NCBI GenBank assembly: GCA_028285625.1
Contig: JANQOX010000004.1
Location: forward strand, 39,128-103,127
Source: Myxococcota bacterium
Lineage (GTDB): Bacteria > Myxococcota_A > UBA9160 > UBA6930
Direction of reading: 5' to 3'
Length of the DNA: 64,000 bases
The number at the start of each line of letters is the position of its first letter. Position 1 is the first letter of the stretch. The notes beneath the pieces were generated by a model. It made no database searches and was not told the origin of the DNA. It saw nothing but the letters and a program-made list of their open reading frames with translations. This document shows, in pieces, positions 31,031-39,777 of this stretch. Made by a program: the position numbers and the translations under genes.

Positions 31031-33445
31031 CTAGGAGCCGGCGAAGGGCTGGGCGGGGCTCGCTTCGCGCGTGTCGCCCGGCCTTGGGGCCGATGTCGTA
31101 GACGAATCGGCGTCGGGCGCCGCCTGGGGAAGGGGCTCGGCGTCGGGACGCGTCACCTCGAGGTCGAGCGCCTTGCGCTGCTGCTCGGCCCGCTGCTGGG
31201 CCGCGGCCCGCTCGCGCTCGATCTCGATCTGCAGCGACTTGCGCGTCTGCTCCACCTGCTCGCGCTCGATGCCCAGCCGCTCGCGACGCAGCTCGACCAG
31301 GCGCTCGCTCAGCAGCCGGTTGCGTGCGGCGGTGAGCTCGCGCGGAAGCTCGATGCTCTCCGCCCCTGGAGCGTAGTTGATGACCAGCTCCTGGATGGCT
31401 TCCGAGCCGTCTTCGGCCGTGGCCCGCACCTCGATCACGTTGCGACCCACTTCGAGCGGAACCAGCGCCGCGAAGCTGCCATCGGGGCCGAGTTCGGCGT
31501 TGGACGCCTCTTCGCCGGTGGTGGTGTTGGTGATCGAGAGGGCGTCGATGTTGGACAGGCTCACGTTGTCGATGACCGACACGAGGTCGCCGGGATGGCG
31601 AACGGGCGTGAAGTAGCCGCCGGTGCGCTGGGCCATCTCGACCGTGGCGACGGGCCCGGCGAGCGCCTCGGGGCCGATGGCAAACGAGTGGATGCGAAGC
31701 CCGAGTTTGGAGGCGCGGTCGGCGGCGCGCAGCACTGCGCGCACGTTGTCGGCCTCGTACATGGCGTCGTAGGGCAGGGTGGGCTGCCCATCCGTGAAGA
31801 AGAGCACGACCTTCTCGCTCTCGGGGTCCACTTCGGAGCGCGCGCCGCGTAGGCCGAAGAGCTCGATGTACGAGACGTCCACGGCCTCGGCCATGTTGGT
31901 GAGGCCCTCGGGGCCGCGTTCGAGCAGGTGCTGGAGCGCGCGGTCGATCTGGACGAAGTCGTTGGTGAGGGCCTGCTCGACCACCACGGCGGGACGGCGC
32001 GATCCGATCTGGATCACCATGCCGCCGCGGGGGTTCGTGTCCTGTCCGGCGAAGCTGATGAGGCCCACCCGCGTGTTGCGCGCATCGAGGCTGCGGAGGA
32101 TCCTGCGCGCCGCCGCGACCTCGGCCGCCAGCACCGAGTCGCCCGCGTCCGATCGGCCGAAGATGCCCGAGATGCCGCCCATGCCGACCACGCCGTTGCC
32201 GTTGATGTCGGCGCCGGTCATCTGCCCGGTCGAGCCGGACGTGTCGAGCACCAGCATCACGTCGAAGCGCTTGAGCTCGCCGCTCTGGGCCAGGGCGCGG
32301 CCGGCTACGAACGCACCGCTCTCGTCGCCGAGGATCACGCCGTCGGCGGGGTGGTCGAACTCGACGTGCACCCGCGTTTCGACGTCGCCAGCCTCGCCGA
32401 GCAGGGTCTCGCCGGGCTCGGGGAGGATCGGGCCGCGTCGCGCAGAGACCGCCCAGGCGGAGTCGCGCTCGGGCCCTTCCGGCGGCGCGCCCGGGTCGGT
32501 CGCGGTCGGGCTCGTGGCAGCCGGGTCGCTCGGGCGGCGCGGGCCGGTTCGCACCACGGGGTCGTTCGCCGGGTCGGGATAGGACCGCGTCCCCAGGTTG
32601 GGGTAGGTCCGTGCGACGGGGTCGGCGCTGGCGCCCGGCGTGGGCGAGCGGTCTTCGGGCGGGGACCAGACGCCCGGGCCCGGGTCTCGCGGCGGCGGCC
32701 CGGCAGTGGCGCGCTGGGCCCCGGCAAAGGCCGCGAACGGCCGCCCGAGCCCGCCATCGAGGGGTCGCAACAGGTGGTGGAGGATCTTGTCGAGTGGCGC
32801 CACGCCCAGTCGCAGCACGCCGTTGTCGGGCCACGCCGCCTCCAGGACCCCGATCACCTCGCGCTCCGGGTGGCGAAGGACGGGCGCGCCGCCCCAGCCA
32901 CGCAGGTCGACCGGGGCATCGAGGTCGACCACGATTCGGGTGTCGTCGGCCTGGCTCACGGTGCCGAAGATGTCGTCCTCGTCCTGGGGGATCGCGCTGG
33001 GGACGCCCAGGATCTGTACCCGCTCGCCGACCAGGTCGGTGCGGTCGCGCGCGGGCCGCAGGGGTTCGACGCCCTGCGGCGCACGATCGAGGGCGAAGAT
33101 CACGTAGTCGTCGGCGAGCGTTGCGCCGTCGTCCGAGAAGGGCCGCCCCGGCGGAGCCCAGAACCGGCTCGAGACGCTCACCTGCGCACCCGAGCGGCCG
33201 AGCACGAAGTGCACCTCGCCAGCCGCAGCCAGCTCGTCGAGGTCGAAGTTGTGGGCCGCAGCCACGGCCACCGCGCCGGTCTCGTCCGCCGCGGGCAGGA
33301 AGAACACGGTGCCACTGCCAATCGTGTTGCCTTCGACCACGTAGCGCGGGCGGGCGACGGACGGGTAGTCACTCGCGCGCGCGGGCGCGCTCGGCCAGGG
33401 GAGCAGCAGGGAGAAGGCGAGGATCGCCGCGAAGGGCCTCATCAT
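31031..33445 (-). CDS. Exported VWA-domain protein with a degenerate trypsin-like N-terminal domain
   Basis: An 804-residue protein of unusual make-up. The signal peptide is at about 1-24. A trypsin-like domain (about 30-260) keeps the histidine (AAHNF, about 65) and a DYVIFALD segment, but the serine motif reads GWGGAPV, so the nucleophile seems lost. A long Pro/Thr/Asp-rich linker follows (about 260-345). A VWA domain (about 394-625) has the MIDAS motif DTSGSTGQ interrupted by an insertion with DINGNG, resembling a calcium loop, and ends GGYFTPV. A beta-rich domain follows, then a coiled coil (about 700-765) and an acidic tail. Likely a metal-dependent adhesion or scaffold protein in the periplasm or on the surface. 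ATG 33445 precedes the signal peptide; a second ATG is at 33442. Confidence 0.8.
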   Translation of the reverse strand: MMRPFAAILAFSLLLPWPSAPARASDYPSVARPRYVVEGNTIGSGTVFFLPAADETGAVAVAAAHNFDLDELAAAGEVHFVLGRSGAQVSVSSRFWAPPGRPFSDDGATLADDYVIFALDRAPQGVEPLRPARDRTDLVGERVQILGVPSAIPQDEDDIFGTVSQADDTRIVVDLDAPVDLRGWGGAPVLRHPEREVIGVLEAAWPDNGVLRLGVAPLDKILHHLLRPLDGGLGRPFAAFAGAQRATAGPPPRDPGPGVWSPPEDRSPTPGASADPVARTYPNLGTRSYPDPANDPVVRTGPRRPSDPAATSPTATDPGAPPEGPERDSAWAVSARRGPILPEPGETLLGEAGDVETRVHVEFDHPADGVILGDESGAFVAGRALAQSGELKRFDVMLVLDTSGSTGQMTGADINGNGVVGMGGISGIFGRSDAGDSVLAAEVAAARRILRSLDARNTRVGLISFAGQDTNPRGGMVIQIGSRRPAVVVEQALTNDFVQIDRALQHLLERGPEGLTNMAEAVDVSYIELFGLRGARSEVDPESEKVVLFFTDGQPTLPYDAMYEADNVRAVLRAADRASKLGLRIHSFAIGPEALAGPVATVEMAQRTGGYFTPVRHPGDLVSVIDNVSLSNIDALSITNTTTGEEASNAELGPDGSFAALVPLEVGRNVIEVRATAEDGSEAIQELVINYAPGAESIELPRELTAARNRLLSERLVELRRERLGIEREQVEQTRKSLQIEIERERAAAQQRAEQQRKALDLEVTRPDAEPLPQAAPDADSSTTSAPRPGDTREASPAQPFAGS

Positions 33446-33628
33446 GGTGCTGAGACACGCCTCGTCATGGAGCTGCGAGGGCCTCCTCCTTGCGTCATCG
33501 GGCCTTCCGAAGCATCGAGGATAGCGACCCGATCCAGGTCGCCCCGTCCGGCCACGGCAGGCCATGCTTCTGCGCCTCGCCGCAATCCAATGGGTCGGAT
33601 ACGTTGCTGCGCGGAGGGGGGTAACGAG

Positions 33629-34477
33629 GTGTCACCTCGCAGCGTGCGCGGCCTGGCCCGTCGGGGTCTGGGCCTGCTGGCGGCCGGTCTGCTCACCGCA
33701 GGGTCCATCTCGGCCGTGGCGGAGGAGCCGGGGCGAGACCGGTTCGACACCGTCGTGATCGATCCGGGCCACGGTGGCGACGATCACGGGGCCGCCGGCG
33801 GCGACGGCCTGCGCGAGAAGGACCTCGTGCTCGACGTCTCCCAGCGGTTGGCGAGCAAGCTCGAGGCGCTGGGCATGCATGTCCTGCTCACGCGGACCGA
33901 GGACGTCTTCGTGCCCCTGGAGGAGCGCACCTCGATCGCCAACGACGCGCGGGCCAAGCTGTTCGTGTCGATCCACGCCAACGCTTCGGGCCTGCGGGGG
34001 GTTCGCGGCATCGAGACGTTCTTCGCATCGGCGGAGGCGACCGACGAATCCGCGCGGGCCCTGGCCGAGCAGGAGAACCGCGCCTTCGCCGGGCAGGGTC
34101 TGCCGGCCGCGGCTGCCGACCCGCTGGTTGCGATCCTCGGCGATCTGCTGGCAAACGAGCACCTGCATGCCTCCCAGGAGTTCGCGCGCATGGCCCAGCA
34201 ACGACTGGTGCCGGATGCCAACGGACACTCGCGCGGCGTGAAGCAGGCTCCCTTCGTGGTGCTGATGGGGGTCCAGATGCCCGCTGCCCTGGTGGAGATC
34301 GGCTTTCTCACCAATGCCGAGGACGAGACGGCCCTTCGCAGCGAGGCCGAGCGTGAGCGGCTGGCCGATGCGCTGGCGTCGGCGGTGCAGTCCTTCCGAG
34401 AGCGTTACGATGCGCGCCGCGGACTCGCCCCCGCCGTGGACCGAACCGGGACGCGTGGCGAGAACGAAGACCGCTGA
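33629..34477 (+). CDS. N-acetylmuramoyl-L-alanine amidase (Amidase_3, AmiC-like)
   Basis: A 282-residue exported amidase that cuts the MurNAc-L-Ala bond in peptidoglycan. The signal peptide is at about 1-33. The zinc site is complete: DPGHGG (His), LREKDLVLDV (Glu), SIHANAS (His) and the catalytic Glu in EIGFLTN. There is no AMIN or LysM domain, so the protein is the catalytic domain plus a short tail. GTG 33629 has GGAGGGGGG about 8 nt upstream. It starts a run with rph and rdgB, and is divergent from the VWA protein gene. Confidence 0.93.
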   Translation: MSPRSVRGLARRGLGLLAAGLLTAGSISAVAEEPGRDRFDTVVIDPGHGGDDHGAAGGDGLREKDLVLDVSQRLASKLEALGMHVLLTRTEDVFVPLEERTSIANDARAKLFVSIHANASGLRGVRGIETFFASAEATDESARALAEQENRAFAGQGLPAAAADPLVAILGDLLANEHLHASQEFARMAQQRLVPDANGHSRGVKQAPFVVLMGVQMPAALVEIGFLTNAEDETALRSEAERERLADALASAVQSFRERYDARRGLAPAVDRTGTRGENEDR

Positions 34478-34523
34478 GGTCGCGAGCGGGCGCGCCGATG
34501 TCGCGCCAAGGGAGTACCAGTCG

Positions 34524-35273
34524 ATGAAGCGCGTGGACGGACGCAACGTGAATGATCTGCGGGCGGTGCGCTTCGAGCCCGACTTCACCAAGAACCCCCT
34601 GGCCTCGGTGCTGACGTCGTTCGGCGATACGGTCGTGCTGTGCACGGTGACCCACGAGGAGACGGTGCCGCGCTTTCTCACGGGCTCGGGACGAGGTTGG
34701 GTCACGGGCGAGTACTCGCTGCTCCCCGGGTCGACCGACCGGCGGGTGGAGCGCGAGGCCGCCAAGGGCCGGCCGTCGGGCCGCACCCAGGAGATCCAGC
34801 GGCTGATCGGCCGCAGCCTGCGCGCCGTGATCGAGCCGAAGCGGCTCGGCGAGCGCACGCTGTGGGTGGACTGCGACGTGCTCCAGGCCGATGGAGGGAC
34901 GCGCACGGCGGCGATCACCGGCGGCTACACCGCCCTCGCGCTGGCGTGCTCGCGGCTCGTGAGGCGTGGCGCCGTGGACCGCTCGCCCCTGCGCGACAGC
35001 GTGGCGGCGATCTCGGTGGGCGTGGTGGGTGGCGAGGTGATGCTCGACCTCTGCTACGAGGAAGACTCCCGGGCAGACGTGGACATGAACGTGGTCGCGA
35101 CCGGCGGCGGCGAGCTCGCCGAGATCCAGGGAACGGGCGAGGGTGCCACGTTCTCCCGCGCCCAGCTCGACGCGCTCACCGATCTGGCCCTGGCGGGCAT
35201 CGCCGACCTCACGCGCATGCAGAACGAGGCGCTGGCTTCGGTCGGCGCGGCCCCGGCCGCGCCCACGAGCTGA
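34524..35273 (+). CDS. rph: Ribonuclease PH
   Basis: A phosphorolytic 3'-5' exoribonuclease that trims tRNA 3' ends; 249 residues, the usual size. Conserved parts are the start RVDGRNVNDLRAV, GWVTGEYSLLPGSTDRR, DVLQADGGTRTAAITGGY and the metal and phosphate residues in DLCYEEDSRADVDMNVV. It has AAGGGAG before ATG 34524, lies 46 bp after the amidase, and is followed after 6 bp by rdgB. The rph-rdgB pairing is common in bacteria. Confidence 0.96.
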   Translation: MKRVDGRNVNDLRAVRFEPDFTKNPLASVLTSFGDTVVLCTVTHEETVPRFLTGSGRGWVTGEYSLLPGSTDRRVEREAAKGRPSGRTQEIQRLIGRSLRAVIEPKRLGERTLWVDCDVLQADGGTRTAAITGGYTALALACSRLVRRGAVDRSPLRDSVAAISVGVVGGEVMLDLCYEEDSRADVDMNVVATGGGELAEIQGTGEGATFSRAQLDALTDLALAGIADLTRMQNEALASVGAAPAAPTS

Positions 35274-35279
35274 TTCGGC

Positions 35280-35903
35280 GTGCCGCCCGAGGCAAGGGCC
35301 GCACGGGCGAGGATCGTCCTCGCCACGGGCAACGCGGGCAAGGTGCGCGAGTTCCGTCAGCTGTTGGCCCGCCACGCCGTCGAGGTCCTGGGCCTCGACG
35401 GGCTGCCCGCGGTCGCGTTTCCGCCCGAAGGAGACGACTACGCCGCCAATGCGCGGGCCAAGGCTCGGGCCGCGGCGGAGACCCTCGGTCTACCTGCGCT
35501 CGCCGACGACTCGGGGCTCGAGGTCGACGCCCTCGGCGGCCGCCCGGGGCCGCGCTCGGCGCGCTACGGGGGCCCCGGCCTCGACGATGCGGGGCGTGTG
35601 GCCAAGCTGCTCGCGGAACTGTCGGCGGTGGCGGACGCGGATCGAACGGCGCGATTCGTGTGCGTGGCAGCGCTCGCCGTTCCCGGTGGAGACATCCGGA
35701 CCGCGCGCGCGACCTGCGAGGGGACGATCCGCAACGCCGTGCGCGGCGCCGGCGGCTTTGGCTACGACCCCGTCTTCCAGCTGGCGGATGGCCGCACCAT
35801 GGCCGAACTCGCGCCCGACGAGAAGAACCGGGTCAGCCATCGCGCGCAGGCCGTGGCGGCGTTGGGCGAGGCCATTCGTACCCTGGTCGAGCGCGCCCCC
35901 TGA
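35280..35903 (+). CDS. rdgB: RdgB/HAM1 family XTP/dITP diphosphatase
   Basis: Hydrolyses dITP and XTP to monophosphates, keeping deaminated purines out of DNA. The 207-residue protein has the family motifs LATGNAGKVREF, FPPEGDDYAANARAKA, ALADDSGLEVDAL, SARYGG, GFGYDPVFQ and KNRVSHRAQA. GTG 35280 lies 6 bp after rph. It ends an amidase-rph-rdgB transcript and converges on a small unknown gene. Confidence 0.95.
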   Translation: MPPEARAARARIVLATGNAGKVREFRQLLARHAVEVLGLDGLPAVAFPPEGDDYAANARAKARAAAETLGLPALADDSGLEVDALGGRPGPRSARYGGPGLDDAGRVAKLLAELSAVADADRTARFVCVAALAVPGGDIRTARATCEGTIRNAVRGAGGFGYDPVFQLADGRTMAELAPDEKNRVSHRAQAVAALGEAIRTLVERAP

Positions 35904-35962
35904 GTGGAGCGCGCGGCGCGCGAGCCCGGCACGCCCGGTGCCGGCGGGAAGCGAGCTCCGTC

Positions 35963-36250
35963 TCAGCCCGGGAACGCGGCGAAGCGTTCTTCGGGGGTCG
36001 GGACCGCCGGGTCGAAGCGGCGCAGCCGGCGCAGCAGGCGACCGAGGTCGCGCCCTTCCAGCCGCAAGCCCCGTTCGCGCAGGAAGCGTTTCAGGGGCAC
36101 CTCACAGAAGCTCAGCACTTCTTCCCGCGAGAGGCGCTCGGGGTCGCGGCGCGCTTCGTGCAGCGCCAGCCAGAGCTCGTATCGGGGCAGCGGCAGGTCG
36201 ACTGCCACGCAGAGCTCGGTGAAGAGGTGATCGAAGCGTCGTCTGCTCAT
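35963..36250 (-). CDS. Hypothetical protein, 95 residues
   Basis: A small gene of no recognised family. The product starts MSRRRFDHLFTELCVAVDLP and is strongly helical, with many Arg, Leu and Glu (for example RLREGRDLGRLLRRLRR-like stretches) and a YELWLALHEARRDPERLSREEV middle part. There is no signal or membrane segment. ATG 36250 is supported by GGAGTGGGGG about 5-14 nt upstream. It is divergent from the HExxH lipoprotein gene and converges on rdgB. Coding status rests on the start signal and the amino acid composition. Confidence 0.62.
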   Translation of the reverse strand: MSRRRFDHLFTELCVAVDLPLPRYELWLALHEARRDPERLSREEVLSFCEVPLKRFLRERGLRLEGRDLGRLLRRLRRFDPAVPTPEERFAAFPG

Positions 36251-36349
36251 GATTCCCCCACTCCGATAGAGAAGTGGCCCGAAACCGCGTTTTGTGTCGC
36301 GGCTTTGCGTGAGAGCGGGCGGCCGCGCCCCGCCGGGGGCAGTGCACTC

Positions 36350-37660
36350 ATGGTGCTCACGCTGCTCCTGCTGCTCCTGGTGACGCCCGGCTGCTTCCTG
36401 GCTCCGGGCCGGAGCGCGGCTCCGGCACCCCGAAGCGTCGCCGGCGCCGAACCGCTGCTCGCCCGCGCGACCGAGGCACGTGGGCTCGCCTTCCTGGCGC
36501 CCGCCCCGGTGCTCGCGCTGCCCCGCGGGCAGGTGCACGCGGTTCTGGAGCGCGAGCTCGATCGGGTGGCGCCGCCCTCCGAGGTCGCCCGTCAGGCGGA
36601 TCTGATGGCCGCGATCGGCTTGCTCCCGCCGCGAACCCCGCTGCGCGAGATCGTGCTCACACTCCAGTCCGCGGCCGTCGTCGGGTTCTTCACGCCCGTC
36701 GATCGGGTGCTCTACGTCGTCGGAGAGCCGGACCAGGACATCGCGAGCGATCCGGGCCTGGCCTCGATCGTGGTCCACGAGGCGGTCCACGCGCTGCAGG
36801 CGCAGCACTCGCAGATTCCCGACGTCACGCTCGGCCTCGAAGACCACGACGACCTGGCCTTCGCGCTGAGCGCATTGCTGGAGGGCGACGCCACCTGGTC
36901 GATGCTGCGGGACGAAGCCCTGCAGACGGGGCAGCCCCAGCTCCGAGCCGACGACGTGGCGATCGACGTCGATGTGCTGCGGTCGGAGTTCGAGGATGCC
37001 GAGGTTCCGCGCTGGTTGAGAGAGGTGTTTCTCACGCCCTACCGGGTCGGACACGTCTGGGTCGAGCAGGTGGCCGACGCGGGGGGCCTGGCCGCACTCG
37101 ATACCGCCTACCGTGCGCCGCCCCTTTCCAGTCGTGACCTGTTGCATCCCGAGCGCGGCCCGACGCTTCGCCCGCTGCCCCTGCTTCGGTTGCCGGGAGA
37201 GCTGGACCCGAGCGCGGCGCCACAGGGTGCCGGCTGCGCGCCCGTGGCGACGAACACCTATGGCGAGATCGGCCTGCGGACCTGGGCGATCGAAGCCGGC
37301 GCGCCCCACGAAGCGGCTCGGCAGGCGGCTGCGGGGTGGGACGGCGACCGCGCCCAGCTGCGCCGCTGCGACGGCGGGGAGCAGGCGTACTGGCTGGTCC
37401 AGTTCGAGACCCCGCGCGACGCCGACGAGTTCGCGGACGTCGCCCGCGGGCGTTGGCGCGGCGCGATCCAGGCGAGCGGGTCGCGGGTCCTCCTGTCCCG
37501 GGAGCTGGACCCGGCCGATGCGGAACGCGTGCTCCGTCGGGCGACGCTCGCACGCTACGACGACCTCGACGCGTATCTCGCCGCGCGTCCCGAGGTCCTG
37601 CGCCGCGGTCGCGCGCTGCGCGACGCGCGGGCGCTCGACACGGAGGCCAGCGCGCCCTGA
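36350..37660 (+). CDS. Lipoprotein with an HExxH zinc-metallopeptidase motif
   Basis: A 436-residue predicted lipoprotein; the signal (MVLTLLLLLLVTPGC) carries a lipobox with Cys15. A zinc site HEAVH lies at about residues 143-147 in IVVHEAVHALQAQHSQI, with a third ligand candidate in LLEGDATWSML about 35 residues later, as in gluzincins. The rest (about 200-436) has a substrate-like groove region, VWVEQVADAGG, and a C-terminal beta part. Membrane-anchored proteolysis in the periplasm is the likely role. No close family name was recognised. Confidence 0.78.
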   Translation: MVLTLLLLLLVTPGCFLAPGRSAAPAPRSVAGAEPLLARATEARGLAFLAPAPVLALPRGQVHAVLERELDRVAPPSEVARQADLMAAIGLLPPRTPLREIVLTLQSAAVVGFFTPVDRVLYVVGEPDQDIASDPGLASIVVHEAVHALQAQHSQIPDVTLGLEDHDDLAFALSALLEGDATWSMLRDEALQTGQPQLRADDVAIDVDVLRSEFEDAEVPRWLREVFLTPYRVGHVWVEQVADAGGLAALDTAYRAPPLSSRDLLHPERGPTLRPLPLLRLPGELDPSAAPQGAGCAPVATNTYGEIGLRTWAIEAGAPHEAARQAAAGWDGDRAQLRRCDGGEQAYWLVQFETPRDADEFADVARGRWRGAIQASGSRVLLSRELDPADAERVLRRATLARYDDLDAYLAARPEVLRRGRALRDARALDTEASAP

Positions 37661-37673
37661 GGCGCTGCCGCGC

Positions 37674-39101
37674 CTAGAGGACCGCCGCGGCCACGGCCGT
37701 GGAGAGCACGGCACCCACTCCCGCCGCCAGCAGCGCAAGGGGGAACTGGGTCCACACGTGATCCATCAGGTCGCAGCCGGTGAACATGCTCGACAGGATC
37801 GTCGTGTCCGAGATCGGCGAGCACTGGTCGCCGAACACCGCACCGCCGAGCACCGCCCCGAAGCATACGTGCAGGTAGGTGGGGTCGGGCGCCAGGGCCC
37901 AGGCGAGGGGGAGCGCCACCGGGAACACCACGGCGTAGGTGCCCCAGGACGTGCCCGTCGAGAAAGCGATGCCCATGCACAGCAGCGTCAGCAGGGCGGG
38001 CAGCGCGATCGCCGGGATTGCGCCCCCCACGGCCTGGACGACGAAGTCGGCGGTGTGCAGGTCGCGTGAGACCTGGCCCAGGGTGACGGCGAGACCGAGG
38101 ACGATGGCGCCAATCGTCATGTTGCGGCAGCCGTGGACGAAGCCGTCGAGCACCTCGGACAAGGGCAGGCCGCGCACGCCGGCGAGGATCATGGCCGAGA
38201 GCGTGCAGAGCAGGAACGCTTCGTTCACCCGGTAGGCGCCGAACAGCCAGTAGGGCACGATCGCGACCCCGAGCAGCACACCGATCGGAACCAGGAAGTC
38301 GGCGAGGCTCGGGTCGTAGGGCGTGCGCTCGGTCGGCGCGAGGTCGCGCGCCACGATCATGGGAGAGGCGCCACGTGCATCGAGCTCGCCGGTTTCTCGC
38401 GCGCGGCGCCGAGCCTTGGCCATGCGCCGCCCGACCCACGGCAGCCATCCGAGCGAGAACAGCAGCGTCGTCGCGAGGGCCAGAAGCGCGTAGAAGTTGA
38501 ACGGGATCGAACTCAGGAAGAAGGAGAGCGCGGCCGACTCGGTGGCGAGCAGCGGCGTGGTGCCGACGACCAGACCCGCCACGTACGGCGGCCAGGCGTT
38601 GAAGGGGATCACGGTGGCCGCGGGCGAGGCGGTGGAGTCGACCACGTAGGAAAGCTCTTCGTGGCTCACCCGGTGGCGATCGTTCACGGGCTTCACGGTG
38701 GTTCCGGCCAGCACCGTGCTCACGGTGCCGCCCTGGTGGAAGAGCAGGCCCACGAGCCACGCAAAGCCCAGGCTCGAGCGAGGCCCGCGTGCCATGCGGG
38801 CCCCCACGACCTCGGCGAAGTGAAGCGCGCCCCCGGTCTTCTCCCAGATGCCGATCAGGCCACCCAGGCTCCACAGGTAGATCAGCAGGATCCGGGCGTA
38901 GTTGGACGAGCCCACCGCGGGGATCAGGAACCGGTCGATCGGGTTGGCTTCGCCGAGGGTCGCGCCCTGGATCAGCAACACCACGCTGCCGGTCACGACG
39001 CCCGCGAACAGCGCGGGGATCACCTGTCGGGTCGCGAACGCGAGCGCGATCGTGACCAGGGCCGGAAGCAGCGACAAGGCTGACGGGTCGGCACCCTCCA
39101 T
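37674..39101 (-). CDS. Na+/H+ antiporter, NhaC family
   Basis: A 475-residue protein with about 11-12 helices. NhaC-family motifs include FATRQVIPALFAGVVTGS, the FHQGGTVSTVLAGTTVKPV loop, the conserved STGTSWGTYAVVFPVALPLA re-entrant helix and FGDQCSPISDTTILSS. It exchanges Na+ for H+ (or malate for lactate in some members). ATG 39101 has a TACCTT box 8 nt upstream and no Shine-Dalgarno. It is divergent from the histidine phosphatase gene. Confidence 0.93.
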   Translation of the reverse strand: MEGADPSALSLLPALVTIALAFATRQVIPALFAGVVTGSVVLLIQGATLGEANPIDRFLIPAVGSSNYARILLIYLWSLGGLIGIWEKTGGALHFAEVVGARMARGPRSSLGFAWLVGLLFHQGGTVSTVLAGTTVKPVNDRHRVSHEELSYVVDSTASPAATVIPFNAWPPYVAGLVVGTTPLLATESAALSFFLSSIPFNFYALLALATTLLFSLGWLPWVGRRMAKARRRARETGELDARGASPMIVARDLAPTERTPYDPSLADFLVPIGVLLGVAIVPYWLFGAYRVNEAFLLCTLSAMILAGVRGLPLSEVLDGFVHGCRNMTIGAIVLGLAVTLGQVSRDLHTADFVVQAVGGAIPAIALPALLTLLCMGIAFSTGTSWGTYAVVFPVALPLAWALAPDPTYLHVCFGAVLGGAVFGDQCSPISDTTILSSMFTGCDLMDHVWTQFPLALLAAGVGAVLSTAVAAAVL

Positions 39102-39109
39102 GGCGCGGC

Positions 39110-39115
39110 AAGGTA
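39110..39115 (-). promoter_or_regulatory. TACCTT box 8 nt before the NhaC start
   Basis: The plus strand reads AAGGTA. It is placed 8 nt before ATG 39101 with no Shine-Dalgarno. Confidence 0.45.
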
Positions 39116-39180
39116 GCCGTGAGGGCCGGAGCGCGCCGCAGCCGCGCGGAGTTGCCGGGGCGTTTGCGCACCCGAGGGCC

Positions 39181-39186
39181 TACCCT
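39181..39186 (+). promoter_or_regulatory. TACCCT box 6 nt before the histidine phosphatase start
   Basis: TACCCT is followed by GGCCGC and then GTG 39193. The transcript would start at about the GTG. No Shine-Dalgarno exists. Confidence 0.5.
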
Positions 39187-39192
39187 GGCCGC

Positions 39193-39777
39193 GTGACCGC
39201 GTTGCTTTGCATCCGCCACGCCGAGAGCGAGATGAACGCGCAGCGCCGCTGGCAGGGCCAGGTCGATGCGCCCCTGTCCTCGCGCGGGCACGGCCAGGCG
39301 CGCGCGCTGGCCGCCGCCCTCGCGGAGGCGCCCGTCCACGCGATCTACTCGAGTGACCTGGCGCGGGCGCGCCAGACCGCCGAGGCCCTGGGGGAGGCCA
39401 AGGGCCTGGCCGTCGCGCTGCTCCCCGCGCTCCGCGAGATGGACGTCGGAGATTGGGGAGGGCGTGCCCACGATGAGATCCAGCGCCGCTGGCCCGACGA
39501 CTTTGCGCGGATCCGAGCGGGGGACATCGACGTGAGGCCCGGGGGCGGCGAGACCCGTCGAGAGGTCGCGGTCCGCGTGCGCCGCGCGCTTGCCGAGATC
39601 GTGTTGGCGCAGCCCGGCCGACGCGTGGCGATCGTGACCCATGGCGGCGTGGCGCGCTCCCTGGTCCCGCACCTTCGCCTCGGCAACACCGGCCGGGTCT
39701 GGCTCGAGTCCGAGTCCCTGTCCCTCGCCGAAGCACCGGACGGCGCTGGGCAGGCTCCGACCGGGGGCGGCGCGTGA
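39193..39777 (+). CDS. Histidine phosphatase (phosphoglycerate mutase-like) family protein
   Basis: A 194-residue phosphohistidine enzyme. The catalytic RHA motif is at the N-terminus (LLCIRHAESEMNAQRRWQG). It continues with SSDLARARQTAEAL and the acid residue in REMDVGDWGGR, and the second His lies in VAIVTHGGVARS. The length suits cofactor-dependent mutase-like phosphatases such as alpha-ribazole phosphatase. The substrate is open. Its end overlaps the hydrolase gene by four bases (GTGA), so the two are coupled. Confidence 0.9.
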   Translation: MTALLCIRHAESEMNAQRRWQGQVDAPLSSRGHGQARALAAALAEAPVHAIYSSDLARARQTAEALGEAKGLAVALLPALREMDVGDWGGRAHDEIQRRWPDDFARIRAGDIDVRPGGGETRREVAVRVRRALAEIVLAQPGRRVAIVTHGGVARSLVPHLRLGNTGRVWLESESLSLAEAPDGAGQAPTGGGA

